DNA from: Luteimonas fraxinea
Lineage (GTDB): Bacteria > Pseudomonadota > Gammaproteobacteria > Xanthomonadales > Xanthomonadaceae
Direction: 5' to 3'
NCBI RefSeq assembly: GCF_021233355.1
Contig: NZ_CP089507.1
Location: forward strand, 3,783,001-3,847,000
Length of the DNA stretch: 64,000 nt
Shown piece after piece: positions 1-8,302 of this stretch. Numbering within the stretch: the stretch's first letter is position 1; each line of letters opens with the position of its first letter. The notes under the pieces are model-generated. The model made no database searches and was not told the origin of the DNA. It worked only from the letters and a program-made list of their open reading frames with translations. The position numbers and the translations under genes are program-made.

Positions 1-893
1 TGCGCAGCGTCGTCGACCGCGTCTTCGATCGCGCGCAGGAAGGTCGGTCGGTTCAGCAGGCCGGTGACCTGGTCGCGGTGACGCAGCTCTTCGAGTTCGA
101 GCACGAGGTCGGCATCGAGTTCCTCGCGGCGGCGGAACACCACCTGCAGGCAGGGCTCGCCTTCGTACTGCGCGGTTGCGAACTCCATCGATGCCGGGAA
201 CGCATTGCCATCGACATCGCGCGCTTCGATCTCGTGACGGGGCGGTGGCGGCTCGCCCTTGCTCAGCGATTTCAGCAGCGCCTTGAACGATTCCACGTGC
301 TGCGGCGCGACCATGTCGAGCAGCGAGATGCCTTCGACATCCTCGAAGCTCTCGTATCCGAACATCTCCAGATACGCCGCATTGGCGCGGATGTGCATGC
401 CTTCGTGGATGTAGGCGATCGGGTCGCGCGAGGAATCGATCAGCGCGTCGCAGCGGCGCTCGGTTTCGCGCACGCGCGCTTCGAGGCGACGCAGGCCGCG
501 ACGCGCGTCGCGATCGGCCCAGGCTTCGCGCACGCAGGCCAACAGCTGCTGCGGCGCATGGCGCAGGGCGACGGCGCGGGCGCCGGACTGGATCGCGTCG
601 ATGTAGTCCGCTTCGACCAGCGTGTCGACCAGGGCGATGACCGGCAGATCACGGCCGCTGTCGGCGATGCGCTGCATGACCTGCGCGAACGGCAGCACGG
701 TCGAGTTGCGCGCGGCGATGACCACGTCGGGCGACTGGCTGCCGATGATGCGGCCCAGATCGTCGTCCGATTCGGGCCGCAGGGGACGCACCGCGATGCC
801 GGCATTGCGCAATCCGCTGGCGAGCGCCTCGGCATCCTCGACGCGGTCGTCGACGATCAGAAGGCGCAGGGCAGTGTCGGCTCGTGTCGACAT
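1..893 (-). CDS. fimX: FimX-like REC-PAS-GGDEF(-EAL) protein, 5' part only
   Basis: The gene runs off the left edge; only about 297 N-terminal residues are visible. Residues 1-120 form a receiver-like domain (LRLLIVDD near the start), residues about 150-270 a PAS domain (IAYIHEGMHIRANAAYLEMFGY), and the visible end enters a GGDEF domain (RDQVTGLLNRPTFL). This order and the PAS wording closely resemble FimX of Pseudomonas and Xanthomonas, a cyclic-di-GMP receptor that controls type IV pilus assembly at the cell pole. The receiver is degenerate: the strand that should end in the phosphorylated Asp reads PDVVIAA. The ATG is preceded by a GGAGA ribosome site at 6-nt spacing. It lies 23 bp downstream of epmB on the same strand, so co-transcription is possible. 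The GGDEF and EAL active sites are outside the window, so catalytic status cannot be judged. Confidence 0.8.
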   Translation of the reverse strand, partial: MSTRADTALRLLIVDDRVEDAEALASGLRNAGIAVRPLRPESDDDLGRIIGSQSPDVVIAARNSTVLPFAQVMQRIADSGRDLPVIALVDTLVEADYIDAIQSGARAVALRHAPQQLLACVREAWADRDARRGLRRLEARVRETERRCDALIDSSRDPIAYIHEGMHIRANAAYLEMFGYESFEDVEGISLLDMVAPQHVESFKALLKSLSKGEPPPPRHEIEARDVDGNAFPASMEFATAQYEGEPCLQVVFRRREELDADLVLELEELRHRDQVTGLLNRPTFLRAIEDAVDDAA

Positions 894-916
894 TCGGGTC
901 TCCAGGGCAGACCGCC

Positions 917-1960
917 TTATGCCACGGAGGGGGTGATCCGTCCATCGCCGTGACCGGTCATCGGACGCTTGGACGCATCACCTGCGACCTCGCGCACAAG
1001 ACGCGGGACCAGATACCCGGACTGGCGGGCGACGAGCGCCGCGTGCAAGGCGAGCGCGGTGGCGTCGTCGACCTCGAAATGCGCCGCGCCGGCCACGCGA
1101 TCGAGCTGGTGCAGGTAGTAGGGCAACACGCCGGCGGCAAATCCGCGCTCGGCGAGTGCGGCGAGCGTGTCGACATCGTCGTTGACGCCGCGCAGCAGCA
1201 CTGCCTGGTTCATCAGTACAGCACCGGTGTCGCGCAGGGCACGCATCGCCACGTCCACGTCGGCATCGAACTCGTTGGCGTGGTTGGCGTGGACCACGAT
1301 CGCGACCGGCCACGGCAACGACGCCAGCCAGTCGCACAGCTCGGCGTCCACGCGTTCGGGCAGCACGATCGGCAGGCGGGTGTGGATGCGCAGGCGGCGC
1401 ACGTGCGGGACCTCGCGCAGGGCATCGGTGAGTTCGACGAGCTTGGCCGTGGCCAGCGACAGCGGATCGCCGCCCGACAGCAGGACTTCCTCGATGCTCG
1501 GGTCGGCCCGGACTGCGGCGATCGCCTCGCGCCAGCCGTTCGCCGCCGCGGTTTCCTCCGCGTACGGAAAATGCCGGCGGAAGCAGTAGCGGCAATGCAC
1601 CGCGCAGCTGCCGGTGGTGACCAGCAGGGCGCGGCCTTCGTACTTGTGGATCACCCCGTGGCCGGCTTTGGCGGCGCCGTCGCCGACCGCGTCCAGACCG
1701 AAGCCGGGGACCGGACGCATTTCCGCGTCGAGCGGCAGCACCTGGCGCAACAGCGGGTCGTGCGGATCGCCATGGCGCATGCGCGCGACGAAGCTGCGTG
1801 GCACCCGCAACGGGAACTGCGCGGCCGCGGCGTCGGACACGCCCAGCGCGACCTCGCGCAGGCCGAGCAGGGCCAGCAGCTCGCGGGGGTCCCGGATGGC
1901 CTCGCGCCAGGCCTGCTGCCAGCGCCGCGGCTGCATCGTGAGGGGGGCTGCGGGTATCAT
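917..1960 (-). CDS. epmB: EF-P beta-lysylation protein EpmB (lysine 2,3-aminomutase-like)
   Basis: A 347-residue radical-SAM enzyme that converts (S)-alpha-lysine to (R)-beta-lysine for attachment to elongation factor P by EpmA. The radical-SAM cluster motif is C119-x3-C123-x2-C126 (GSCAVHCRYCFRRHFPY). The flanking RVPRSFVARM, HKYEGRALL, LLSGGDPL and VLPYYLHQLD segments are typical of EpmB. The start chosen is the ATG at 1960 (MIPAAPL); a second ATG at 1936 would remove eight residues. It is divergent from efp with under 100 bp between the starts, so enzyme and substrate genes share one control region. The open frame continues upstream antisense to efp, but that part is not coding. Confidence 0.95.
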   Translation of the reverse strand: MIPAAPLTMQPRRWQQAWREAIRDPRELLALLGLREVALGVSDAAAAQFPLRVPRSFVARMRHGDPHDPLLRQVLPLDAEMRPVPGFGLDAVGDGAAKAGHGVIHKYEGRALLVTTGSCAVHCRYCFRRHFPYAEETAAANGWREAIAAVRADPSIEEVLLSGGDPLSLATAKLVELTDALREVPHVRRLRIHTRLPIVLPERVDAELCDWLASLPWPVAIVVHANHANEFDADVDVAMRALRDTGAVLMNQAVLLRGVNDDVDTLAALAERGFAAGVLPYYLHQLDRVAGAAHFEVDDATALALHAALVARQSGYLVPRLVREVAGDASKRPMTGHGDGRITPSVA

Positions 1961-2053
1961 GTGCGATTGAATCCGTAGAGCCGTCCGCGCGAGTCGCGGC
2001 CGGGAAACCCCATATTGTAGACGCCGGTGCAACCGGCCCAGCAGGAGTGAACG

Positions 2054-2620
2054 ATGGCCAGTTATGGCTTGAACGACGTCAAGAACGGTTTGAAGATCCT
2101 GGTCAACAACGAACCCTGCGTGATCACCGAGACGGAATACGTCAAGCCGGGCAAGGGTCAGGCGTTCACCCGCATCAAATACCGTTTCATCAAGTCGGGC
2201 CGCGTCGTCGAGTTGACGATGAAGGCGACCGACTCGCTGGAAGCGGCCGATGTCGTCGATACCGACATGCAGTATCTCTACAGCGACGGCGAGTCCTGGC
2301 ACTTCATGGATCCCGAGTCCTTCGAGCAGTTCCAGGCGGACAAGTCGGGCATGGGCGGCGCCGAGAAGTGGCTCAAGGGTGAGGAGCAGTGCGTCGTCAC
2401 GCTGTGGAACGGCACGCCGATCCAGGTGGTGCCGCCGAATTTCGTCGAACTGCAGATCACCGAGACCGATCCGGGCGTGCGCGGTGACACTTCCGGCGGT
2501 GGCGGCAAGCCGGCGACGCTGGAGACCGGCGCCGTGGTCCGCGTGCCGCTGTTCGTCGGCCAGGAAGAAGTCATCAAGGTCGACACCCGTTCGGGCGAGT
2601 ACGTCAGCCGGGTGAAGTGA
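2054..2620 (+). CDS. efp: Elongation factor P
   Basis: A 188-residue translation factor that binds ribosomes stalled at consecutive prolines and promotes peptide bond formation. The N-terminal KOW-like domain carries the loop KPGKGQAF with Lys34 at its tip, the residue beta-lysylated by EpmA and EpmB in gammaproteobacteria. Two OB-like domains follow. AGGAG at about 2043-2047 is a clear ribosome binding site for the ATG. The modifying enzyme epmB is divergent next door, which supports the Lys34 type of EF-P rather than the Arg32-rhamnosylated type. epmA is not in the window. Confidence 0.98.
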   Translation: MASYGLNDVKNGLKILVNNEPCVITETEYVKPGKGQAFTRIKYRFIKSGRVVELTMKATDSLEAADVVDTDMQYLYSDGESWHFMDPESFEQFQADKSGMGGAEKWLKGEEQCVVTLWNGTPIQVVPPNFVELQITETDPGVRGDTSGGGGKPATLETGAVVRVPLFVGQEEVIKVDTRSGEYVSRVK

Positions 2621-2664
2621 TTGATCCGCAGCGAAATTGCGAAGCGATTTGCGTCGCGGATCAA
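2621..2664. repeat. Inverted-repeat unit with 34-bp directly repeated core, copy 1
   Basis: A 34-bp core at 2629-2662 is repeated exactly at 2707-2740. In this copy the outer nine bases, TTGATCCGC (2621-2629) and GCGGATCAA (2656-2664), are perfectly inverted, so the unit can fold as a hairpin. It starts directly after the efp stop and may act as its terminator, although there is no T-run. Confidence 0.8.
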
Positions 2665-2691
2665 TCATCCCCGCGCAGGCGGGGATCCAGT
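2664..2691. repeat. Short palindromic repeat related to the element at 8130
   Basis: The stretch between the two 34-bp copies has the form TCATCCCCGCG-CAGG-CGGGGATCCAGTG. It shares the pattern TCAT..CC.GCG....CGG.ATCCAGTG with the left arm of the repeat at 8130-8155. This suggests one dispersed repeat family in this genome. Confidence 0.55.
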
Positions 2692-2706
2692 GTCCATGTT
2701 CATCGT

Positions 2707-2740
2707 CAGCGAAATTGCGAAGCGATTTGCGTCGCGGATC
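2707..2740. repeat. 34-bp direct repeat, copy 2
   Basis: Identical to 2629-2662. The copy sits just upstream of, or inside, the possible N-terminal coding region of the following secreted protein gene, so the repeat complicates its start call. Confidence 0.85.
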
Positions 2741-2752
2741 GAGCATTTGCCA

Positions 2753-3589
2753 GTGCGCATCGTTGAATTCACCTCGAAGCGGTTGCGCCGGCGCCTTGCA
2801 GCCGGCGCGCTGTTGTTCGCAACTGCAGCCGCGTCGGGCATGGCGTCCGCCAAGGACGCCTGTCCGCTGCAGACCCTCTATGCATTGACACAGGCGTCGC
2901 TGCTGCCGACGGGCGACGACGTGCCGCTGGTGGCCGAAGCCTGCAAGGTCTGGCCGTACGACGAGTCGCTCGCACTCGCGGCGGTGGCCTATCCCTTGCC
3001 CGAATCCGACGATGACGGGCGCGTGCTGCGTCTGGTGATCGCGGTGCTCGGTGCCCAGGAGGCCAACATCCTCGCCGTGCACGAGACCGACCTCACCGAG
3101 GATGCGGCGTTCGCATTGATCGAGGACGGACTGATGCTCGACACCGCGCGCTACGACCTCGCCAAGGGCGTGCGCGCGTTCGGCGTGAAGGTGCGCAGTT
3201 CCGCGCCGGGCCCGAGTTGTCCGGACGGCCGCTTCAATGACGAGCTCACACTGTACGTGCGCGAAGGTGACGCACTCCGACCGGTGTTCAATTCGTACAC
3301 CGATTTCTGGGCGCGGGTGGAAGGCGAGCCCTGCAGTTGGGACCAGAACCAGCGTCTGGTGACCGAGGAAGCGGCGTTCACCATCGGCGTAGAGCGGAGT
3401 GCACACAACGGTTTCGCCGATCTGCGCGTGACCGCCAATGTGGCGCGTATCGAAAGCGCCGCGACCAGTGACGCAGAACAGACCGTGCGCCGTCGCGACA
3501 GCCGAATCGTGCGTTACGACGGCACGCGCTACGACACGAGCGCACTGGAAAACGGGTTCTTCTGGACCCAGGCCCCCGAGGACAAATGA
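2753..3589 (+). CDS. Secreted protein of unknown function
   Basis: Family not recognised. About 278 residues from a GTG at 2753. An arginine-rich start (KRLRRRL) is followed by a hydrophobic, alanine-rich stretch ending ASGMASA, a plausible Sec signal peptide with cleavage before KDACPL. The mature part has paired cysteines (DACPL, EACKVW, SCPDG, EPCSW) suggesting disulphides in the periplasm, and no membrane segment. The frame stays open back to 2621 but that part is made of the 34-bp repeats, so I place the start after them; an ATG at 2698 inside the repeat region is the alternative. Its TGA overlaps the ATG of the next gene (ATGA), implying translational coupling. Confidence 0.6.
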   Translation: MRIVEFTSKRLRRRLAAGALLFATAAASGMASAKDACPLQTLYALTQASLLPTGDDVPLVAEACKVWPYDESLALAAVAYPLPESDDDGRVLRLVIAVLGAQEANILAVHETDLTEDAAFALIEDGLMLDTARYDLAKGVRAFGVKVRSSAPGPSCPDGRFNDELTLYVREGDALRPVFNSYTDFWARVEGEPCSWDQNQRLVTEEAAFTIGVERSAHNGFADLRVTANVARIESAATSDAEQTVRRRDSRIVRYDGTRYDTSALENGFFWTQAPEDK

Positions 3590-4935
3590 GCATGCATGAC
3601 GCGACCCCGCAATCCATCGACCTGCTGATCGAAGCCGCGCACGTGGTGCCGGTCGAACCGCATGCGGTGGTGCTCGACGACCACGCGGTCGCGGTGCATC
3701 GCGGCGTCATCGTCGCGGTATTGCCGATCGCCGAAGCGCGGCAGCGTTTCGCACCGGCCGAGACGGTGTCGAGGCCGAACTCGGCGCTGCTCCCGGGCCT
3801 GGTCAACGCGCACACCCACAACCCGATGACGCTGCTACGCGGCATCGCCGACGATCTGCCGCTGAAGGTCTGGCTGCAGGAGCACATCTGGCCGATCGAA
3901 GGCGCGGTGATGGGCCCGGAGTTCGTCGCCGACGGCGTGACCCTTGCGCTGGCCGAGATGATTCGCGGCGGCACCACTTGCGTCAACGAGAACTACTTCT
4001 TCCCCGACGTGCAGGCTGCGGTCTACAAGCGCCACGGCTTCCGCGCGCGCGTCGGCCTGCCGGTCATCGATTTCCCCACCGCGTGGGCGTCCAGCGACGA
4101 TGAGTATTTCGAACGTGCCGGCGAAGTGCACGACCAGTGGCGCGACGACCCGCTGATCTCCATGTCCTTTGCGCCGCACGCTCCGTACACGGTCAACGAT
4201 GCGAATTTCGAACGCGTGCGCATGCTCGCCGACCAGCTGGATCTACCGGTGCATCTGCATCTGCACGAGACCGCGCAGGAAGTGCAGCAGTCGGTCGAGC
4301 AGTACGGCCAGCGGCCGATCGCGCGTCTCGATCGCCTCGGGCTGGTCAACGACCGCCTGATCGCCGTGCACATGACCCAGCTGACCGACGCCGAGATCCA
4401 CCTGTGCGCCGAACGCGGCGTCAGCGTGGTGCATTGCCCCGAATCCAATCTCAAGCTGGCCTCCGGCTTCTGTCCGGCGTGTGCGCTGGAACGCGCCGGC
4501 GTGAACCTCGCGATCGGCACTGACGGCGTGGCCAGCAACAACGATCTCGACATGTTCGGCGAGACCCGCACTGCGGCGATCCTGGCCAAGGCGGTCGCCA
4601 ACGATGCGGCCGGGTTCGATGCGTTCACCGCGCTGCGCGCGGCGACGCTCGGCGGCGCGAAGGCGGTCGGCTTCGGCGACCGCATCGGTTCGATCGAGCC
4701 GGGCAAGCAGGCCGACCTGATCTGCGTCGATCTGTCGCCGATTGAGACCCAGCCGCTGCATCACGTGGTCTCGCAACTGGTCTACGCGACCGGCCGCCAC
4801 CAGGTCGGCGACGTGTGGATCGCCGGCCAGCCCAAGCTGCAGTCGCGCACCCTGGTCGGTTTCGATCTCGACGCCATCACCGCGAACGCGCGTCAATGGC
4901 GCGCGCGCATCGCCACGCTGCGCAACGGCGCATGA
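3586..4935 (+). CDS. mtaD: TRZ/ATZ-family amidohydrolase, probable 5'-methylthioadenosine/S-adenosylhomocysteine deaminase
   Basis: A 449-residue metal-dependent deaminase. Metal ligands are visible as NAHTHNP (H76, H78), [10 protein letters not shown] and AVHMTQL, plus the Asp in [14 protein letters not shown]. This set is typical of MtaD-like enzymes that deaminate 5'-methylthioadenosine or S-adenosylhomocysteine to inosine derivatives. The start overlaps the preceding stop by 4 bp. It is followed 10 bp later by ubiG, a SAM-dependent methyltransferase, so removal of the methylation by-product S-adenosylhomocysteine fits the context. Related guanine or cytosine deaminases share the fold, so substrate is inferred. 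Confidence 0.8.
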   Translation: MSMHDATPQSIDLLIEAAHVVPVEPHAVVLDDHAVAVHRGVIVAVLPIAEARQRFAPAETVSRPNSALLPGLVNAHTHNPMTLLRGIADDLPLKVWLQEHIWPIEGAVMGPEFVADGVTLALAEMIRGGTTCVNENYFFPDVQAAVYKRHGFRARVGLPVIDFPTAWASSDDEYFERAGEVHDQWRDDPLISMSFAPHAPYTVNDANFERVRMLADQLDLPVHLHLHETAQEVQQSVEQYGQRPIARLDRLGLVNDRLIAVHMTQLTDAEIHLCAERGVSVVHCPESNLKLASGFCPACALERAGVNLAIGTDGVASNNDLDMFGETRTAAILAKAVANDAAGFDAFTALRAATLGGAKAVGFGDRIGSIEPGKQADLICVDLSPIETQPLHHVVSQLVYATGRHQVGDVWIAGQPKLQSRTLVGFDLDAITANARQWRARIATLRNGA

Positions 4936-4945
4936 GGACACTGCA

Positions 4946-5656
4946 ATGACGGCAGCACGCGATAACTTCCATCAGGCCGAACTCGACAAGTTCGGCGCGC
5001 TCGCCAACCGCTGGTGGGATGCCGACGGCCCGCAGAAGGCGCTGCATGCGCTCAATCCCGTGCGCCTGGACTACGTGCGCGAGCGCACCCGTCTCGACGA
5101 CGCACGCATTCTCGATGTCGGTTGCGGCGGCGGCCTGCTCAGCGAGGCGCTGGCGCAGCGCAGCGCGCGCGTGACCGCGATCGATCTGGCTGAGGATCTG
5201 GTCAAGGTCGCGAAGCTGCACGGTCTCGAAAGCGGCGTGCAGGTCGATTACCGCGTGCAGTCCGTCGAGGCGCTGGCTGCAGAGCAGCCCGGCAGCTTCG
5301 ATGCGGTGACCTGCATGGAAATGCTCGAGCACGTGCCGGACCCGGCCTCGATCCTGAAAGCTTGCGCCACGCTGCTCAAGCCGGGCGGCTCGCTGTTCGT
5401 GTCCACGCTCAACCGCACGCCGGCCGCGTTCGCGCTGGCGATCGTCGGCGCCGAATACGTGGCGCGCCTGCTGCCGCGCGGCACGCACCAGTATGCGGCC
5501 TTCATCAAGCCGTCGGAGCTGGGCGGCTGGCTGCGCGAAGCCGGTCTGGAACTGCAGGACGTCACCGGGTTGATGTACGAGCCCTGGCGCAACGGCGCGC
5601 GATTGATTCCGCGTACCGACGTGAATTACCTGGCCTGGGCGCGGAAGCCGCAGTGA
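4946..5656 (+). CDS. ubiG: Ubiquinone biosynthesis O-methyltransferase UbiG
   Basis: A 236-residue class I SAM methyltransferase that performs both O-methylations in ubiquinone synthesis. The family N-terminus ([23 protein letters not shown]) precedes the SAM motif [14 protein letters not shown] near residues 57-69. [12 protein letters not shown] and [10 protein letters not shown] are also typical of UbiG. The ATG at 4946 lies 10 bp after the previous stop, and the TGA overlaps the GTG of the phosphatase gene. Confidence 0.95.
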   Translation: MTAARDNFHQAELDKFGALANRWWDADGPQKALHALNPVRLDYVRERTRLDDARILDVGCGGGLLSEALAQRSARVTAIDLAEDLVKVAKLHGLESGVQVDYRVQSVEALAAEQPGSFDAVTCMEMLEHVPDPASILKACATLLKPGGSLFVSTLNRTPAAFALAIVGAEYVARLLPRGTHQYAAFIKPSELGGWLREAGLELQDVTGLMYEPWRNGARLIPRTDVNYLAWARKPQ

Positions 5657-6339
5657 GCGATTCCACTCCTGCTGCCCGGTTTCCGGCCGGCGCATTGTTC
5701 GATCTCGACGGCACGCTGCTCGACAGCGCGCCCGACATGCTCGCGACCGTCAACCGGATGCTCGCCAGCCGCGATCGTCCGCCGTTGACGCTGTCCGACA
5801 TCCGGCCCGTGGTCTCGCGGGGCGCCCGGGCGATGGCGTCGGTCGCGTTTCCCGAACTCGATACCGACGGCGTGACCGCGCTGGTGCCGGAGTTTCTCGC
5901 GGTCTACGCCGAGGAACTCGGCCGCCACAGCGTGCTGTTCGATGGCGTCGAAGCGATGCTGGCCGCGCTCGAAGCCGCCGGCACGCCCTGGGGCATCGTC
6001 ACCAACAAGCCCGAATATCTGGCGGCGCGAATCCTGCCGCAGCTCGGCTGGCAGGACCGCTGCGCGGTGCTGATCGGCGGTGACACGCTGGCCGAACGCA
6101 AGCCGCATCCGCTGCCGTTGCTGCACGCGGCAGACGCGATCGGCATCGCGCCGGCCGACTGCGTCTACGTCGGTGACGATGCGCGCGACATCGCCGCGGC
6201 GCGGGCGGCAGGCATGCCGTCTGTCGTCGCCTTGTGGGGCTACCGCCTCGACGACGACGATCCGGTCGCCTGGCAGGGCGACGTGATGCTGGACGCGGTG
6301 CAGGCACTGGTCGAGCCCGCCGGCTGGCCGCAGCGATGA
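5653..6339 (+). CDS. HAD-family phosphatase, phosphoglycolate or N-acetylmuramate 6-phosphate phosphatase
   Basis: A 228-residue HAD subfamily I hydrolase starting at a GTG inside the GTGA overlap with ubiG. The nucleophile motif is [13 protein letters not shown] (D17, D19). Motif II/III regions are [11 protein letters not shown] and [12 protein letters not shown], and motif IV is [22 protein letters not shown] and the C-terminal [16 protein letters not shown] resemble Pseudomonas MupP, a muropeptide-recycling phosphatase that also lies directly after ubiG. Phosphoglycolate phosphatase (Gph) is the usual annotation. Position favours MupP, but this needs enzymology. Confidence 0.8.
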   Translation: MSDSTPAARFPAGALFDLDGTLLDSAPDMLATVNRMLASRDRPPLTLSDIRPVVSRGARAMASVAFPELDTDGVTALVPEFLAVYAEELGRHSVLFDGVEAMLAALEAAGTPWGIVTNKPEYLAARILPQLGWQDRCAVLIGGDTLAERKPHPLPLLHAADAIGIAPADCVYVGDDARDIAAARAAGMPSVVALWGYRLDDDDPVAWQGDVMLDAVQALVEPAGWPQR

Positions 6340-7010
6340 ACGCGACGATGCAGTCGGGCGACGAGGATTTCGTCGGCAAGTGGCAGGCGCGCTGGCCGGA
6401 ATGGCGCATCGGCATGGCCTTCGTCGCGCCGGAACAGCGTGATCGCGCCGCGCCGTGGTTCTCGCTGCTCGACGAGTTGTGCGATGCGGCCTGGGCCGGC
6501 ACCGACGCGACGCCGGGTCTGGCGAAACTCGCGTGGTGGCAGGACGAGCTGCAGGGCTGGGGCAAGGGCGCGCGCCGGCATCCGCTCGGGTCGCAGCTGC
6601 AGCGCGTCGATGCGCCTTGGCAGACGCTCGCCCTGGCACTGCGCCTGTTGCCCGCGAACCGCGAGCATCCCGCCGATACGGCGCGCAATCTCGCCCAGTT
6701 GCAGGATCTCGCGCTGGCGATCGCCGCCTGCGAATCGCGCCTGTTCGGCGATGGCAGTCGTGACAGCGGCGACGGTCGTATCGATGCCACGCCGCTGCTG
6801 GCGATGCAGGCGTTCGTGCGCACCGACCAGCCGCTCGCCACGCAGCTGCTGGCCGACTGGCCTGCGCCCGGTGGTGGCACGCGTCCGCGTCGGATCGCGA
6901 ACGCGATCCTCGGCGCACGTCTACGCGTGCTCGCGCGTGATGGCGTGAGCCGCCCGGTGCCGGGTCCGCGCGTGCTGTGGTCGAGCTGGCGGGCCGCGCG
7001 TCCGCGCTGA
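6336..7010 (+). CDS. Squalene/phytoene synthase-like protein of unknown function
   Basis: A 224-residue helical, Trp- and Ala-rich protein that starts in an ATGA overlap with the phosphatase gene. The pattern GLAKLAWWQDELQGWGKGARRHPLGSQL resembles the N-terminal part of squalene/phytoene synthase-fold proteins. However, there are no two convincing DxxxD diphosphate-binding motifs and it is shorter than true synthases. It is probably a non-catalytic relative, and a role near quinone or isoprenoid metabolism is only suggested by its position after ubiG. Confidence 0.6.
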   Translation: MNATMQSGDEDFVGKWQARWPEWRIGMAFVAPEQRDRAAPWFSLLDELCDAAWAGTDATPGLAKLAWWQDELQGWGKGARRHPLGSQLQRVDAPWQTLALALRLLPANREHPADTARNLAQLQDLALAIAACESRLFGDGSRDSGDGRIDATPLLAMQAFVRTDQPLATQLLADWPAPGGGTRPRRIANAILGARLRVLARDGVSRPVPGPRVLWSSWRAARPR

Positions 7011-7089
7011 ACATCGCCTGCGCGAACGCGCGCGGAAACGCAGCGTTGCGGGGGTCGATGCGGACGAACCGGTAGACTGAACCCCCACG

Positions 7090-7114
7090 ACGGGCGCCGC
7101 ACACCGGCGCCCGT
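7090..7114 (+). other. Inverted repeat in the folE2 leader
   Basis: ACGGGCGCCG and CGGCGCCCGT form a perfect 10-bp stem with a CACAC loop. No T-run follows, so it is at most a weak terminator for the upstream operon or a leader structure for folE2. The rest of 7011-7148 shows nothing else clear. Confidence 0.5.
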
Positions 7115-7148
7115 TGCGTCATTCCCGCCCAACGCCACGAGTCCCGTC

Positions 7149-8063
7149 TTGAGCACCGCATCCTCCACCGACCGCCTTCCTGACGTTGCCGGCGACCAGG
7201 CCCAGGCCGCGCGCCTGCTGGACTGGGTGGGCATGGGCAACATCGCCTTGCCGCTGCGCATCGAGGATGCCGCTGGCGGCGCGGTCACGGTGCCGGCCTC
7301 TGCCGACATCGGCGTGAACCTGATCGATCCCGACGCACGCGGCATCCATATGTCGCGCCTGTACCTGCATCTGCAGGACGCGCTGTCGAGCCAGGTGCTG
7401 GATCGCGACACGCTGGCGCGCGTGCTGCGTGACTGCATCGACTCGCAGCGCGGTCTCGCCGATCGCGTGCAGCTCACGCTGCGCTACGGCCAGCTGCTGC
7501 GTCGCCCCGCGCTCGCCAGTGCGCACAGTGGCTGGAAGACCTATCCGGTCGAGATCGACGCCGTGCTCGGCCCGGACGGTCTGGCGCTGACGCTCTCGCT
7601 GTCGGTCGAGTATTCCAGCACCTGTCCGGCATCGGCTGCGCTGTCGCGCCAGCTCAACGCCGCGCGCTTCGCCGGCGATTTCACGCCGGAGACGAGTGGA
7701 TACGACGCAGTGCGCGAGTGGCTGGAATCGCCGCGCGGTCTGGCCGCAACGCCACATGCCCAGCGCAGCCGTGCCGACGTGCGCCTGATCCTGGCCGCGG
7801 ATGTCGACACGTTTCCGATTCTCGCGATCGTCGACGCGCTGGAACACGCGCTCGGCACACCGGTGCAGACCGCGGTCAAGCGCGAGGACGAACAGGCGTT
7901 CGCCAGCCTCAATGCCGAGAACCTGATGTTCTGCGAAGACGCCGCCCGCCGGGTTGCCGCAGCGCTGTCGGCCGATCCGCGGGTGTCGCGGTTCGAGGCC
8001 AAGGTCTCGCATTTCGAAAGCCTGCACGCGCACGACGCGGTGGCGCGGGTGAGTGGGCCGTAA
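7149..8063 (+). CDS. folE2: GTP cyclohydrolase FolE2 (type IB)
   Basis: A 304-residue enzyme making 7,8-dihydroneopterin triphosphate from GTP, the first step of folate synthesis. Typical FolE2 segments are visible: DIGVNL, GIHMSRLY, EYSSTCPASAALS and HAQRSRADVRL, plus NLMFCEDAARR. The Cys in SSTCPAS and the Glu/His residues around it are the expected metal site. The start is a TTG at 7149; the next in-frame ATG is 28 codons later and would delete conserved sequence. FolE2 tolerates metals other than zinc and is often zinc-regulated, but I see no clear Zur box upstream. Confidence 0.93.
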   Translation: MSTASSTDRLPDVAGDQAQAARLLDWVGMGNIALPLRIEDAAGGAVTVPASADIGVNLIDPDARGIHMSRLYLHLQDALSSQVLDRDTLARVLRDCIDSQRGLADRVQLTLRYGQLLRRPALASAHSGWKTYPVEIDAVLGPDGLALTLSLSVEYSSTCPASAALSRQLNAARFAGDFTPETSGYDAVREWLESPRGLAATPHAQRSRADVRLILAADVDTFPILAIVDALEHALGTPVQTAVKREDEQAFASLNAENLMFCEDAARRVAAALSADPRVSRFEAKVSHFESLHAHDAVARVSGP

Positions 8064-8129
8064 CGCTTCCCTGAAGAGTGTGGCGTGTGGTTGCCTGATG
8101 ACTCGGTCGCTTTGCAGACGTTTTGGTCC

Positions 8130-8248
8130 GTCATTCCGGCGAAAGCCGGAATCCAGTGACTTGCCGTTGCGATGTGCTCGATCCACGAGTCCCTGGATGA
8201 CCAGCCAGCCGGCTGTTGAGGAGCGCTTTCGGCTTTCGCCGGAATGAC
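8130..8248. repeat. MITE-like dispersed element with 19-bp inverted ends
   Basis: GTCATTCCGGCGAAAGCCG (8130-8148) and its exact reverse complement (8230-8248) bound a 119-bp non-coding stretch. The left end also folds on itself (ATTCCGGC-GAAA-GCCGGAAT). It lies in the convergent gap between folE2 and the peptidase gene and could serve as a bidirectional terminator. The remaining intergenic bases (8064-8129, 8249-8302) hold nothing recognised. Confidence 0.8.
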
Positions 8249-8302
8249 GAGCTAGACAAACGCGTGCGAAATCGCGCGATCAGTGCGCCAGATCGGAATC
8301 GG

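Noticed and set aside
2621..2745. CRISPR array
   Set aside because: Only two repeat copies, each internally palindromic, and the spacer itself is a dispersed repeat; no cas genes are nearby.
1961..3406. Open frame extending epmB by about 480 residues on the minus strand
   Set aside because: It is antisense to efp and the following gene, has no family similarity and contains the intergenic repeats. It is a GC-rich shadow frame.
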